The position numbers and the translations under genes were made by a program. DNA of 64,000 nt. Source: Bacteroidia bacterium. Its GTDB lineage: Bacteria > Bacteroidota > Bacteroidia > J057. A model generated the notes under the pieces. That model was given only the letters and a program-made list of their open reading frames with translations. It had not been told where the DNA came from and did not search any database. The stretch is from contig JAUIKF010000023.1 of NCBI GenBank assembly GCA_030430575.1, forward strand, positions 52,297-116,296, read 5' to 3'. Positions 33,359 through 42,378 of this stretch are shown here, piece by piece (position 1 is the stretch's first letter; every line of letters begins with the position of its first letter).

Positions 33359-35734
33359 CTACTTCAGCTGCACCTTCTGCACCTGCTGCGCGCCATTCAT
33401 GCGCCATACCAGCAAGTAGACGCCACTCGCGAGCTTCGCATCGCGGTTCCATCTATGGGCAAAGCTGCCTTTGCCCACTATTTCCTCAAATACCGTCGCC
33501 ATACGACGGCCTGTCAGGTCGTATGCTTCGATCTGAAGGCTACCTGCCTCACGCAGGTCTGCGCTGAGGATGACCTCCTGCTGCGCAGGATTGGGGTAGG
33601 GGAGATGGATCGTGCCTATTTGAGTGAATGCCTTGTTCAGGCTCGCTGTAGGGTCTATTTCGACTACCAAGCTGTCGATAGCTTGAGCAGTCAGGTTATT
33701 GGTGATCGTCAAGTAATAGGTCGTGGTGACGCTAGGCTTGGCGATAGGATCTGCTACCGTAGGATCAGAAAGCCCAATAGCGGGAGACCAGCTATAGGTC
33801 AGGCCATTGCCACAGGCAATCGGCATCAATTGGACGGAGTCGCCTGGTTGGATGCGCTCATCTGGGCCAGCATCCACGGCGAGTGCTTCTACAAGTACTT
33901 CCAGATCGTCGGTAGCTACACAGCCAGCAGAGTCAGTGATGGCTAAGGAATACGTTAGGGAATTGGTCGTGGTCAGAACTGGATCAGGTATGTTGGGATT
34001 GCTGAGGCCAACAGCGGGAGACCAGCGATAAGTTGCCCCTTTTACATTGGTGGAGCCATTCAGCTGATTCTGCTCCCCAAAACATGTTTTCAGTTGGCCA
34101 TTGAGGTCTCCTCCAGCATCTGCGACAGGGATAATTCCTGTGCCCACAGTGATGGGGATCATCTGGGTAGTTTGGTTGGTGCCAATTTGGTTATTGACAA
34201 TTAATGTCACACTATAAGTGCCAGTAGCCGGGAAGCTTACCAGCGGACTCGTGCCAAAATAGTTTTGGCCATTAATTGCCCAAATGAAGGTCGTAGGGCA
34301 AGCTGCGGTGCTATCTGGAACATAACGAAACTGGATATTTCCATCACAAGTGGTCAAGTCATCTACTGTAAAGGTAGCAGACGGCGCTGTAGTAGGAGCA
34401 ACCATCATCAGCGCAGCCCCGGCATCTACCCGGCCTGCACCCATTCTCCCAATATAATTGGGGTTTTGTGCATCAATATTCACAGCGGTGGCCTTAAGAA
34501 TGTTTTCAATCTCATCAGGTGTCAAACATGGATTTGCGGCTACCATTAACCCAATAATACCAGCAACTAATGGGCTTGAAAAAGAAGTTCCTTGGGTAGA
34601 CGTATAGCTAGGAGAAGAAGCTCCGTTGTGGTCAGTGGTTCTGAAGTTACTGCCAGGCGCCATGACGTCAATGGTATTGTCCACGGTAGAAAACCCTGAT
34701 ACACCATCATTTCGATTAGTCCCGCCGACACTGATTACATGATCAAATGCAGCAGGAAAATTGGTGACATCCTGGCGGTTGTCATTGCCAGCCGCTGCGA
34801 CAAAAATGATCCCTCTATTATGCCCTTCGTCTATCAGGGATTGGATGGAATTGTTGCCACCTGGCCCACCATAAGACATATTCACAATATTGGCACCGGT
34901 GCTGATTGCATAATCTATTCCCTGGGCACTGTTTTCGATAAATAGTCCGAATCCTCCGTTTGAAGTTGCTTTTACGGGCATGATTTTACAGGAAAATCCA
35001 ATGCCTGCAATCCCTGTATTGTTATCTGCTACAGCAGATGCTGAACCAGAAACGAGGGTTCCATGGTTATGAGAAGTTCCAGGAGGCGTAGGGTCATTGT
35101 CATTATCTGAGACGTCATAGCCATTTACATCATCTACATACCCATTTCCGTCATCATCAATCCCATTATTGGGAATCTCGTTAGGGTTGGCCCAGATATT
35201 GGCAGCAAGGTCTGGGTGGGTAATGAGCACCGCTGCATCGATCACTGCGATGGAGACATCAGCACTTCCCTGGCTATAGTTCCATGCGATTTCTGAATTG
35301 ATGACGTCGTGGTAATACTGCTGCGAAGCATTATAGTCATTAGGCGTGTAACATACCTTGCGAATAGGAATCTTTTCTCCATACTCAACATAACTCAAAG
35401 CCCCCAAGGCATTTATGTATTGGTCTACCGCCTGATGGTTCCTGAAGGAAAACTGATAGATATTGTCGAGAATGGGACTACGGGTGTTAAAGGCCTTTTT
35501 GATCTCATATAGGCCCATGGACTGGCTAGCCTTGTAAAGGTCTTCAAATCCTTTATTAAGCAAAACCCCCAATTCTCCGTCTCCTTTAAACAAAGGCAAC
35601 TCTACGTTCGACTGATTGATGACCTTAACAAAAAGTTTTCCTTCATTAAAAAGGGGGGCATTTTCCTGACCGAAAGCCTGGCCTGAAAAAATAGTGAGGA
35701 GGAGGAATCCCCAAAGCATAGATTGTGGTCTCAT
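33359..35734 (-). CDS. Subtilisin-like (S8) protease with PKD/Ig-like domains and T9SS sorting domain, paralogue 1
   Basis: 791 residues from the preferred ATG at 35734; an in-frame ATG at 35752 would put a hydrophobic MLNLVI in front of the signal peptide. Signal peptide to about residue 23 (GQAFGQ), a propeptide-like region, then an S8 domain: Asp166 (VIDAAV), His224 (HNHGT), Asn in AAAGNDN and Ser384 (GTSFSSP). It also carries the Asp-rich NGIDDDGNGYVDD insert that probably binds calcium. Downstream are PKD/Ig-like repeats (ATYRWSPAVGLSNP, LTYSWSPAIGLSDP) and a T9SS type A tail (YPNPAQQEVILSADL ... VQKVQLK). One of three tandem paralogues; probably exported and processed at the surface. 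Confidence 0.92.
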   Translation of the reverse strand: MRPQSMLWGFLLLTIFSGQAFGQENAPLFNEGKLFVKVINQSNVELPLFKGDGELGVLLNKGFEDLYKASQSMGLYEIKKAFNTRSPILDNIYQFSFRNHQAVDQYINALGALSYVEYGEKIPIRKVCYTPNDYNASQQYYHDVINSEIAWNYSQGSADVSIAVIDAAVLITHPDLAANIWANPNEIPNNGIDDDGNGYVDDVNGYDVSDNDNDPTPPGTSHNHGTLVSGSASAVADNNTGIAGIGFSCKIMPVKATSNGGFGLFIENSAQGIDYAISTGANIVNMSYGGPGGNNSIQSLIDEGHNRGIIFVAAAGNDNRQDVTNFPAAFDHVISVGGTNRNDGVSGFSTVDNTIDVMAPGSNFRTTDHNGASSPSYTSTQGTSFSSPLVAGIIGLMVAANPCLTPDEIENILKATAVNIDAQNPNYIGRMGAGRVDAGAALMMVAPTTAPSATFTVDDLTTCDGNIQFRYVPDSTAACPTTFIWAINGQNYFGTSPLVSFPATGTYSVTLIVNNQIGTNQTTQMIPITVGTGIIPVADAGGDLNGQLKTCFGEQNQLNGSTNVKGATYRWSPAVGLSNPNIPDPVLTTTNSLTYSLAITDSAGCVATDDLEVLVEALAVDAGPDERIQPGDSVQLMPIACGNGLTYSWSPAIGLSDPTVADPIAKPSVTTTYYLTITNNLTAQAIDSLVVEIDPTASLNKAFTQIGTIHLPYPNPAQQEVILSADLREAGSLQIEAYDLTGRRMATVFEEIVGKGSFAHRWNRDAKLASGVYLLVWRMNGAQQVQKVQLK

Positions 35735-35812
35735 GATAACAAGGTTAAGCAAATTAGTGTTATTAGTATCAAAAACAAGCGCTCATAACAAAAGTAAAAA
35801 CGCTCAATTTGT

Positions 35813-38212
35813 TTAGTGTAATTGAATTTTTTGGACATGCTGGGCGCTATTCATGCGCCAGACAAGTAGGTACACACCACTGGGAAGATCGGAATTCCTG
35901 TCCCAGGTATAGGTAAAGTCTCCCTTTCCTACCTGCTGATCAAAAATAGTCACTATTCGACGTCCTGTGAGGTCATAGGCTTCTATTTGAAGGCTTCCAG
36001 CTTCTTCCAAGGCAGCACTTAGAATTACTTCGCCCTGAGCTGGATTGGGATAGGGTAAAAGGACTGTCCCGATTTGGTCAAACCCCCTGTCCAGGCTCGC
36101 TGTAGGATCAACATCTACCCAGACAGAATCTACAGCAGAATTACCTAGCGCGTCAGAAACGGTCACTGTGTACATCGTCGAAACAGAAGGGCTAGCAATA
36201 GGGTTCTGGATGTTGTCCATAGATAGTCCTGTACTTGGAGACCAAGCATAGGTGAGGTTATTTCCGCATGCGTCTGCATTCAATTGGGCTGAATTGCCTG
36301 GCTGGATAGCGACATCAGGTCCTGCATCTACTGCGACAATATCTATGAGTACTTCAAGGCCATCCGTGGCTACACAACCAGCGGAGTCAGTAACGGCCAA
36401 GGAGTAAGTAATGCCAGTAGAAGCCAATAAAGTTGGATTAGGAATATTGGGGTTGCTTAAGCCCGTCGTAGGAGACCAACGATATACGCCTCCAGGCACA
36501 TTTGAAGACCCCATAAGTTGATTCGATGTGCCAAAACAAGTTCTCAGCTGGCCATTGGCATCGCCTCCAGCATCAACAATAGGGATGATCCCCGTCCCTA
36601 CGGTAATGGTAACTGTCTGTGAAGATTGTAGGGTGCCAATAGAATTGTTAACTATAATGCTGACTGAATACGTGCCTGATTGTGGGAACTTCACGAGTGG
36701 GTTTGCTTCTGTATATACCTGGCCATCAATGGTCCATACAAAGCTTGTAGGGCAGGCTGCTAAGCTATCGGGGAGGTAGCGAAACTGAATATTCCCATCG
36801 CAAGTGAATAAGTCATCTACCGTAAAATTAGGAGAAGGTGCAGCTAGGACTTTAACCTGATTCAATGCAGCTCCTGCATTTACCCGCCCTGCGCCTAATT
36901 GCCCCAAAAAGGAAGGGTTTTGCGCATCAATATTGTCAGCTGTGGCTTTAAGAATAGCTTCTAGTTCGTCTGGCGTCAAACAAGGATTGGCTGAAAGCAT
37001 TAGCCCTGCAAGACCAGCCACGATAGGACATGAAAAGGAGGTGCCTTGAGTAGGGTGGTAGTTGGGAGAAAGCCCTGCCGTGTGACCAGCAACTCTGATG
37101 TTGGAACCAGGAGCCGAGAGGTCTACGGTTGAATGGTAATTGGAAAAACCTGATTTTCTATCAGCAGAGGTAGTAGCCGCCACACTAATGACATGGTCCA
37201 GCGCAGCTGGATAAAATGGCGCATTCATGCCATCATTGCCGGCACCGCCGACGAGAACGATGCCTCTGGCATGGGCTTCATTGATCAATTGTTGACGCGT
37301 GCCGCTTGAACCCCCAAGCCCTCCAAAAGACATATTGATGACATCAGCGCCATTATCTATGGCATATTGGAGCCCTTCATCAATGGCCTCTCCACTGACA
37401 GACCCTGGTCTGGTAGGGTCAGGAAGAATGTCCCATTTTGTCTTGAAAGTCATCAATTTGCATCCAAACCCTATGGCTGGAATACCAATTCCATTATTGG
37501 TGGCAGCAGCGACTGTACTTGCTACCATGGTTCCATGTTCATGATTGACACCATTTGAGGGGGGAGTTGGGTCATTATCATCGTCGACTCCGTCCCATCC
37601 TTTGACATCGTCTACATAGCCATTATTGTCATCATCAATCCCATTATTAGGAATTTCATCCGCATTAACCCAAATCTGTGAAGAGAGATCAGGGTGGGAG
37701 TGGAGGAATGCGGCATCAATTACAGCTATGACCACGTCACTATTCCCCTGTGAGACATCCCATGCGTCCTTGGCATTGATAATATCGAGGTGGTAGACTG
37801 AAAAATTATTGTAATCATTGGGTGTGTACAATTCATGAGAATTGGCAATTTTTTCTGCATATTCCACTACTTCCATTTCGCTAATATCTTCCACGAAGTC
37901 GTCAATCCCTTCTTCATCACCAAAACGGATTTTATAAGTGTTTTTTAAGTCAGGGCTATAGGAAGAGATAAAAGGCCTTGTAATTGAATGCACATCATAT
38001 TGATGGAAAATCCCTGCCATTGTCTTTTGGCCCATCGCAGATACCAAATGCAATTCTGTGTTATTGGCAATAGTGGGAAGTTCTACTTGACTATTGTTCT
38101 TTAATTTTAGGTAAATGATCCCTTTTTCATAGTCAGACTGGTAATTCTGTGCAAAAAGGACCTGCCCACCCCAACTAACCAGAAAGGTGAGAATGACAAA
38201 GATTCTAAGCAT
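35813..38212 (-). CDS. Subtilisin-like (S8) protease with T9SS sorting domain, paralogue 2
   Basis: A 799-residue paralogue with the same architecture: signal peptide to about 22 (GQVLFAQ), S8 domain with Asp166 (VIDAAF), His226 (HEHGT), GGAGNDG and Ser392 (GTSFSCP), the NGIDDDNNGYVDD acidic insert, two WSPxxGLS repeats and a T9SS tail (YPNPAQGEVILSAAL ... VQKIQLH). It is closest to paralogue 1 in the C-terminal half, by eye. The gap of under 100 bp to paralogue 1 suggests co-transcription. Substrate unknown; family members degrade extracellular protein. Confidence 0.92.
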   Translation of the reverse strand: MLRIFVILTFLVSWGGQVLFAQNYQSDYEKGIIYLKLKNNSQVELPTIANNTELHLVSAMGQKTMAGIFHQYDVHSITRPFISSYSPDLKNTYKIRFGDEEGIDDFVEDISEMEVVEYAEKIANSHELYTPNDYNNFSVYHLDIINAKDAWDVSQGNSDVVIAVIDAAFLHSHPDLSSQIWVNADEIPNNGIDDDNNGYVDDVKGWDGVDDDNDPTPPSNGVNHEHGTMVASTVAAATNNGIGIPAIGFGCKLMTFKTKWDILPDPTRPGSVSGEAIDEGLQYAIDNGADVINMSFGGLGGSSGTRQQLINEAHARGIVLVGGAGNDGMNAPFYPAALDHVISVAATTSADRKSGFSNYHSTVDLSAPGSNIRVAGHTAGLSPNYHPTQGTSFSCPIVAGLAGLMLSANPCLTPDELEAILKATADNIDAQNPSFLGQLGAGRVNAGAALNQVKVLAAPSPNFTVDDLFTCDGNIQFRYLPDSLAACPTSFVWTIDGQVYTEANPLVKFPQSGTYSVSIIVNNSIGTLQSSQTVTITVGTGIIPIVDAGGDANGQLRTCFGTSNQLMGSSNVPGGVYRWSPTTGLSNPNIPNPTLLASTGITYSLAVTDSAGCVATDGLEVLIDIVAVDAGPDVAIQPGNSAQLNADACGNNLTYAWSPSTGLSMDNIQNPIASPSVSTMYTVTVSDALGNSAVDSVWVDVDPTASLDRGFDQIGTVLLPYPNPAQGEVILSAALEEAGSLQIEAYDLTGRRIVTIFDQQVGKGDFTYTWDRNSDLPSGVYLLVWRMNSAQHVQKIQLH

Positions 38213-38239
38213 GAGAAAAAAATTATTGAGTAAATAAAA

Positions 38240-38322
38240 AGAGGTTTGAAAGTCTGAAAGTCTGAACGTCCGAGCGTATCATGATGAACAATCAGACGTT
38301 CAGGCGTTCAGACTTTGTTTTG
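38240..38322 (-). terminator. Large imperfect hairpin after paralogue 3
   Basis: AAAGTCTGAACG (38257-38268) pairs with CGTTCAGACTTT (38305-38316) across a 36-nt loop that contains further GTTCAG repeats. The stretch may terminate the minus-strand gene at 38324, but no strong T-run follows directly. Confidence 0.4.
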
Positions 38323-38323
38323 C

Positions 38324-40732
38324 TTAATTAAGCTGTACTTTCTGCACATACTGTGCGCCATTCATCTGCCAAGTCAGGAGATAAACGCCATTTTCGATGG
38401 CATGGTCACGGGTCCAAGTGAGTTTGAACGCTCCTTTCCATACCTTTTCATCAAAGATGGTAGCCACACGGCGGCCCATAAGGTCGTAGGCAGTGATCTG
38501 AAGATCCCCTGCTTGCTGCAGGTCAGCGCTAAGGATGACTTCCTGCTGGGCAGGATTCGGATAAGCTGCACGTACAGTTCCTACTTGTGAAAATGCTTTG
38601 TCAAGGCTAGCAGCAGGATCAACGTCTACCAAGACTTCATCACTGGCAGAATTACCAAACTGGTCTGTTACTGTGACAGTATAGAGCCTTGATACAGAAG
38701 GACTGGCTACCGGATTGGGGATATCATCCATATCCAGGCCATTGCTTGGGGACCATTTATAGGTGATCATATTTCCGCATCCTACTGCGTTGAGTTGAGT
38801 TGAATTTCCAGGCTGGATAGCGACATCAGGACCTGCCTCTACATTTACAATATCAACGCTGATATTTACCTGATCAGTGAACTCACATCCAGAAGCCGTA
38901 TGTGTTGCGGTAAGGGTATAAGTTCTTGAACTTGAGGTGAGAAGATTAGGTTGCAATACATTTGTACTGCTGAGTCCTGTAGCAGGAGACCATTGGTAAG
39001 TGACACCTGTACTAGGACTGGCAGAAGCATTGAGCACGATCTGCTGCCCAAAGCAGGTATTGATTACCTTGTCTACTCCACCTCCAGCGTCAAGTTTAAT
39101 TTGCGTTCCAATAGTTACCGTCAATGGGCGAGAAATTTGATTTGTTCCTACACCATTATTTACAACCAATGTGACATTATAGGTGCCAGACTGACTAAAT
39201 TTAAAAACAGGGTTTAACTCGTCTGAATTCTGACCATTGACAGACCAGAAAACATTCTGAGGACAATTTGAAGTTTGGCCTGCATAGACCAACTGGATTT
39301 TATCGTCACAAGGGTCATCATCCAAGACGGTGAAGTTGGCAACAGGCGCAGCAGTAGGCTGGGCAGCGGCTACTGCTGCTGCAGCGTCTATCCGGCCAGC
39401 ACCTAATTGCCCTGAAAAACTGGGATTCAACGCATCAATATTTACCGAAGTAAGTTTGAGGATATTTTCAACTTCATCGGGCGTCAAGCAAGGATTCACA
39501 GAAAGCATCAGGCCTACAAGGCCGGAAACGATAGGCGCAGACATGGAAGTCCCTTGTGCATTTTCTACATTGGGATTACCGTTATTAGAATGACTTAAAC
39601 AAGGAATACCCACGCCTGGCGCAGAAATGTCAACACTAGAACCATAGTTTGAGAAATTTGCTTTGCGATCACTATTATTGGTTGAAGCTACATTGATAAC
39701 ATGTGTATATGAAGCAGGGTGAAACTGCCCGCTCGAATTATCATTCCCTGCAGCTCCAATAAACACTATCCCTTTATTATGGCCATCTGTGATAATATTT
39801 TGCACGGTTACATTAAAATTATTCTCCAATCCAAAGGACATATTAATCACATCTGCACCTGCAGCAATCGCATAAACGATCCCTTGTGTTGTATTTCTAA
39901 TGCCCGATTGATTCCAGGTATTATCAGGTTTGGCTTTTATCGCCATGATCTTACAACTATATCCTATGCTCGCAATGTCACGGTTGTTGTTGGTGACAGC
40001 AGAAGCACATCCAGCCACTAGCGTTCCGTGAGAAAAACTGTCAACGCCGCCAATTCCAGCAATGCCAATAGGGGGATTAGGGTCAGGGTCATTGTCCCCA
40101 GCATCCCAGCCATTGATATCATCGACATAGCCATTTCCATCGTCATCGATGCCATTTCCCTTGATCTCTCCAGGGTTTTCCCAAATATTGGCTGCAAGGT
40201 CAGGGTGGGTAGTTAAAGTGCCAGCATCTACAATCGCGATGACGGCATTATCACTTCCAGTCGTAATATCCCAGGCATCTGGCGCATTTATCACTCGGAG
40301 GTAATTATTGGCACCACCAGGGAAATCGTTGGGAACAAAATTAGTCTTGAATAGGGGGACCCTTTCTGCATAATCCATATAGGTCAGATTGGAGAGACGA
40401 TCTACCAACTCCAATTCTAGTCCTATTTGATCAAATTCGAGCTCATATGTATTGTCAAGGTCTTCATTATGAAGAACAGTAAATGGCCTTTCTAAAGAAG
40501 TGAGACCATAGATTTGAAATAAATTGGCCAAGTCTGTAAGGCCCATGCTAGTAAGTTTATCCAGCTCATCTACACTTTGTACCTCAGGCAAAACAATGCC
40601 TGCATTGTTTTTTATTTTGAAGAAAATAGCGCCATCCACATGATTAGGCGAAGACGTCTGGGCCACCAGCCCAGAGGAAGCAAGCAAAAAAACAATGGAG
40701 AAGAAAGCTGAAAGAATGTAATGGTGTCTCAT
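38324..40732 (-). CDS. Subtilisin-like (S8) protease with T9SS sorting domain, paralogue 3
   Basis: An 802-residue paralogue. Signal peptide to about 25 (SGLVAQ), S8 domain with Asp169 (IVDAGT), His235 (SFSHGT), GAAGNDN and Ser396 (GTSMSAP). It has the most canonical catalytic motifs of the three (GTSMSAP, DAG). The NGIDDDGNGYVDD insert, WSPATGLSS/WSPSNGLDM repeats and T9SS tail (YPNPAQQEVILSADL ... YVQKVQLN) match the others. It is transcribed first of the three. The upstream 205 bp hold an ATCCCCAAAAAT palindrome at 40861. Confidence 0.93.
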   Translation of the reverse strand: MRHHYILSAFFSIVFLLASSGLVAQTSSPNHVDGAIFFKIKNNAGIVLPEVQSVDELDKLTSMGLTDLANLFQIYGLTSLERPFTVLHNEDLDNTYELEFDQIGLELELVDRLSNLTYMDYAERVPLFKTNFVPNDFPGGANNYLRVINAPDAWDITTGSDNAVIAIVDAGTLTTHPDLAANIWENPGEIKGNGIDDDGNGYVDDINGWDAGDNDPDPNPPIGIAGIGGVDSFSHGTLVAGCASAVTNNNRDIASIGYSCKIMAIKAKPDNTWNQSGIRNTTQGIVYAIAAGADVINMSFGLENNFNVTVQNIITDGHNKGIVFIGAAGNDNSSGQFHPASYTHVINVASTNNSDRKANFSNYGSSVDISAPGVGIPCLSHSNNGNPNVENAQGTSMSAPIVSGLVGLMLSVNPCLTPDEVENILKLTSVNIDALNPSFSGQLGAGRIDAAAAVAAAQPTAAPVANFTVLDDDPCDDKIQLVYAGQTSNCPQNVFWSVNGQNSDELNPVFKFSQSGTYNVTLVVNNGVGTNQISRPLTVTIGTQIKLDAGGGVDKVINTCFGQQIVLNASASPSTGVTYQWSPATGLSSTNVLQPNLLTSSSRTYTLTATHTASGCEFTDQVNISVDIVNVEAGPDVAIQPGNSTQLNAVGCGNMITYKWSPSNGLDMDDIPNPVASPSVSRLYTVTVTDQFGNSASDEVLVDVDPAASLDKAFSQVGTVRAAYPNPAQQEVILSADLQQAGDLQITAYDLMGRRVATIFDEKVWKGAFKLTWTRDHAIENGVYLLTWQMNGAQYVQKVQLN

Positions 40733-40860
40733 AGTATTGATTTGATTTCGTTAAATGTGGTCCTATAATTAAAACGAACGAAATTTTTTTAAGAAAGGCT
40801 AACACTCGTTAGGAGATTATGTACAACCACGAAGAATGCTGAAAAGTTGGTGATTTTTTA

Positions 40861-40888
40861 ATCCCCAAAAATACACATTTTTGGGGAT
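40861..40888. promoter_or_regulatory. Perfect 12-bp-arm palindrome ATCCCCAAAAAT / ATTTTTGGGGAT
   Basis: The arms at 40861-40872 and 40877-40888 flank ACAC. It sits in the divergent region between the third protease (minus) and mpg (plus). The 12-mer ATTTTTGGGGAT recurs at 53467-53478 and 55527-55538, both intergenic. It could be an operator or a structured leader. Confidence 0.5.
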
Positions 40889-40937
40889 AAACTGTCTCTC
40901 TAAGGACATTTGGCAAGAATCTCCTTATTTTATGTGA

Positions 40938-41513
40938 ATGAATAGAATGTTAGCTAGAGATTTTTTTCTCAGAGATGATGTCTGCTTGATTGCACAAGAG
41001 CTTTTGGGCAAGTACCTGATGACAGAAATAGAAGGGAAATTGACAGGAGGAATGATTGTAGAGACAGAGGCATATTGTGGGCAAAACGACAAAGCATGTC
41101 ACGCTTCCAACGGCCGACGAACCCCACGAACAGAGGTGTTTTATCGTGAGGGAGGCATAGCCTATGTCTATCTATGTTACGGTATCCACCACCTATTCAA
41201 CGTCATCACCAATCGTGAAGACAAGGCCGACGCTGTGCTTATCCGAGCCATCAGGCCCACTGATGGAGTTGAAGAAATGCTCCTACGTCGTCAGATGACC
41301 CGCCTAGAACCCCGCCTGTGCAAAGGCCCAGGGAGCACCGCCAAAGCTTTGGGCATTGACTTATCCCATAATGCGATTCCCCTGGCACGTCCCCCGATTT
41401 GGATAGAAGACCGTCAAGAAAAAATCGCTCCCAGTCAAATCATGACTGGCCCACGGATAGGCGTAGAATATGCTGGAGAAGACGCCAAGCTTCCTTGGCG
41501 GTACTGGGTCTGA
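40938..41513 (+). CDS. mpg: 3-methyladenine DNA glycosylase, AAG/MPG family
   Basis: A 191-residue DNA repair glycosylase that excises alkylated purines. Seen: LARDFFLRDDVCLIAQELLGKYL at the N-terminus, the catalytic-region motif VETEAYCGQNDKACHA, YREGGIAYVYLCYGIHHLFNVI, and LCKGPGSTAKALGI. All are hallmarks of the AAG family, and the length is normal. The TGA stop is part of the TGAGACCGCTC start of repeat element R2. Confidence 0.95.
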   Translation: MNRMLARDFFLRDDVCLIAQELLGKYLMTEIEGKLTGGMIVETEAYCGQNDKACHASNGRRTPRTEVFYREGGIAYVYLCYGIHHLFNVITNREDKADAVLIRAIRPTDGVEEMLLRRQMTRLEPRLCKGPGSTAKALGIDLSHNAIPLARPPIWIEDRQEKIAPSQIMTGPRIGVEYAGEDAKLPWRYWV

Positions 41514-41730
41514 GACCGCTCAGGCTCGAAGACTCGCCTTCGCTGCGAGAACCGAGACCGTTCGAGGCTAAAGCCTCTCACTGCGAGACCGCTTGAAGAC
41601 TTGCTACGAGACTAAAGACCGTTTTTTTGTCTTTAGTCTCGCAGCTAGGCGAGTCTTCGAGCCGAGCGGTCTCGCAGTGAGCGTCAGCGAACGGTCTCGC
41701 CTCTCGCAGCGAGCGTAGCGAGCGGTCTCA
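41511..41730. repeat. Composite palindromic repeat element R2 (GAGACCG family)
   Basis: 220 bp filling the whole gap between two convergent genes; both TGA stops lie inside its terminal TGAGACCG sequence. The core is a perfect 13-bp hairpin, CGAGACTAAAGAC (41607-41619) / GTCTTTAGTCTCG (41629-41641), with seven T in the loop. The arms contain GGCTCGAAGACTCGCC-type units in inverse orientation. It could double as a bidirectional terminator. Confidence 0.9.
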
Positions 41731-42378
41731 CGCCTCAAACCCGTGCTTACCGAGTAGCGGTACAAAGCTGAAGTTATCGTATCGATACGTTTCGAATTCG
41801 TTTTTGCTGAGGCGGGTGACTACCGTCATCTTCTGGCGTTGGCGACCGCCAACGGGGATCACCAGCCTGCCGCCCGTTTCAAGCTGGAGCTTCAGCGGTT
41901 CGGGGACCCCAGGGCTCGCAGCCGTGACCAGGATGCGCTGAAAAGGCTGATAGCGTGGCCAGCCAAGGCTACCGTCGCCACAGTGCAGATAAGGAGCATA
42001 GCCTAAATCTGCTAACAAAGCTTTCGCCTTTTGGTGTAGCGGTCGAGACCGCTCAACACTAAATACACGCATGCCCATCGCACATAGAATGGCGGCCTGG
42101 TAGCCAGAACCAGTCCCAATTTCAAGGATTTTGGTTTTGGGTTTAAGCGCCAATAATTGCGTTTGGTAGGCGACGGTAAAGGGTTGACTGATGGTCTGGC
42201 CTTCGTGAATGGGTAAGGCCCGATCTTCGTAGGCTTCATGCTGAAATGCCCCATCAATAAATAGGTGGCGAGGCACCTCCATGAAAGCATCCAAAATTTT
42301 TTCATCAGTAATGCCTTTCGCTTCCAATGCCTGAACGAGTAGCCGCCGTTGGCCTTTATGTTTGTAAGTGTCTATCAT
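41728..42378 (-). CDS. pcm: Protein-L-isoaspartate O-methyltransferase
   Basis: A 216-residue SAM-dependent methyltransferase that repairs isoaspartyl residues. Seen: MEVPRHLFI, YEDRALPIHEGQTISQPFTVAYQTQLL, the SAM-binding ILEIGTGSGYQAAIL, and ILVTAASPGVPEPLKLQLETGGRLVIPVG. This is a complete PCMT. Its ATG overlaps the stop of the permease gene by 4 bp (ATGA), so the two are coupled. The last codons run into element R2, which supplies the TGA stop. Confidence 0.95.
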   Translation of the reverse strand: MIDTYKHKGQRRLLVQALEAKGITDEKILDAFMEVPRHLFIDGAFQHEAYEDRALPIHEGQTISQPFTVAYQTQLLALKPKTKILEIGTGSGYQAAILCAMGMRVFSVERSRPLHQKAKALLADLGYAPYLHCGDGSLGWPRYQPFQRILVTAASPGVPEPLKLQLETGGRLVIPVGGRQRQKMTVVTRLSKNEFETYRYDNFSFVPLLGKHGFEA

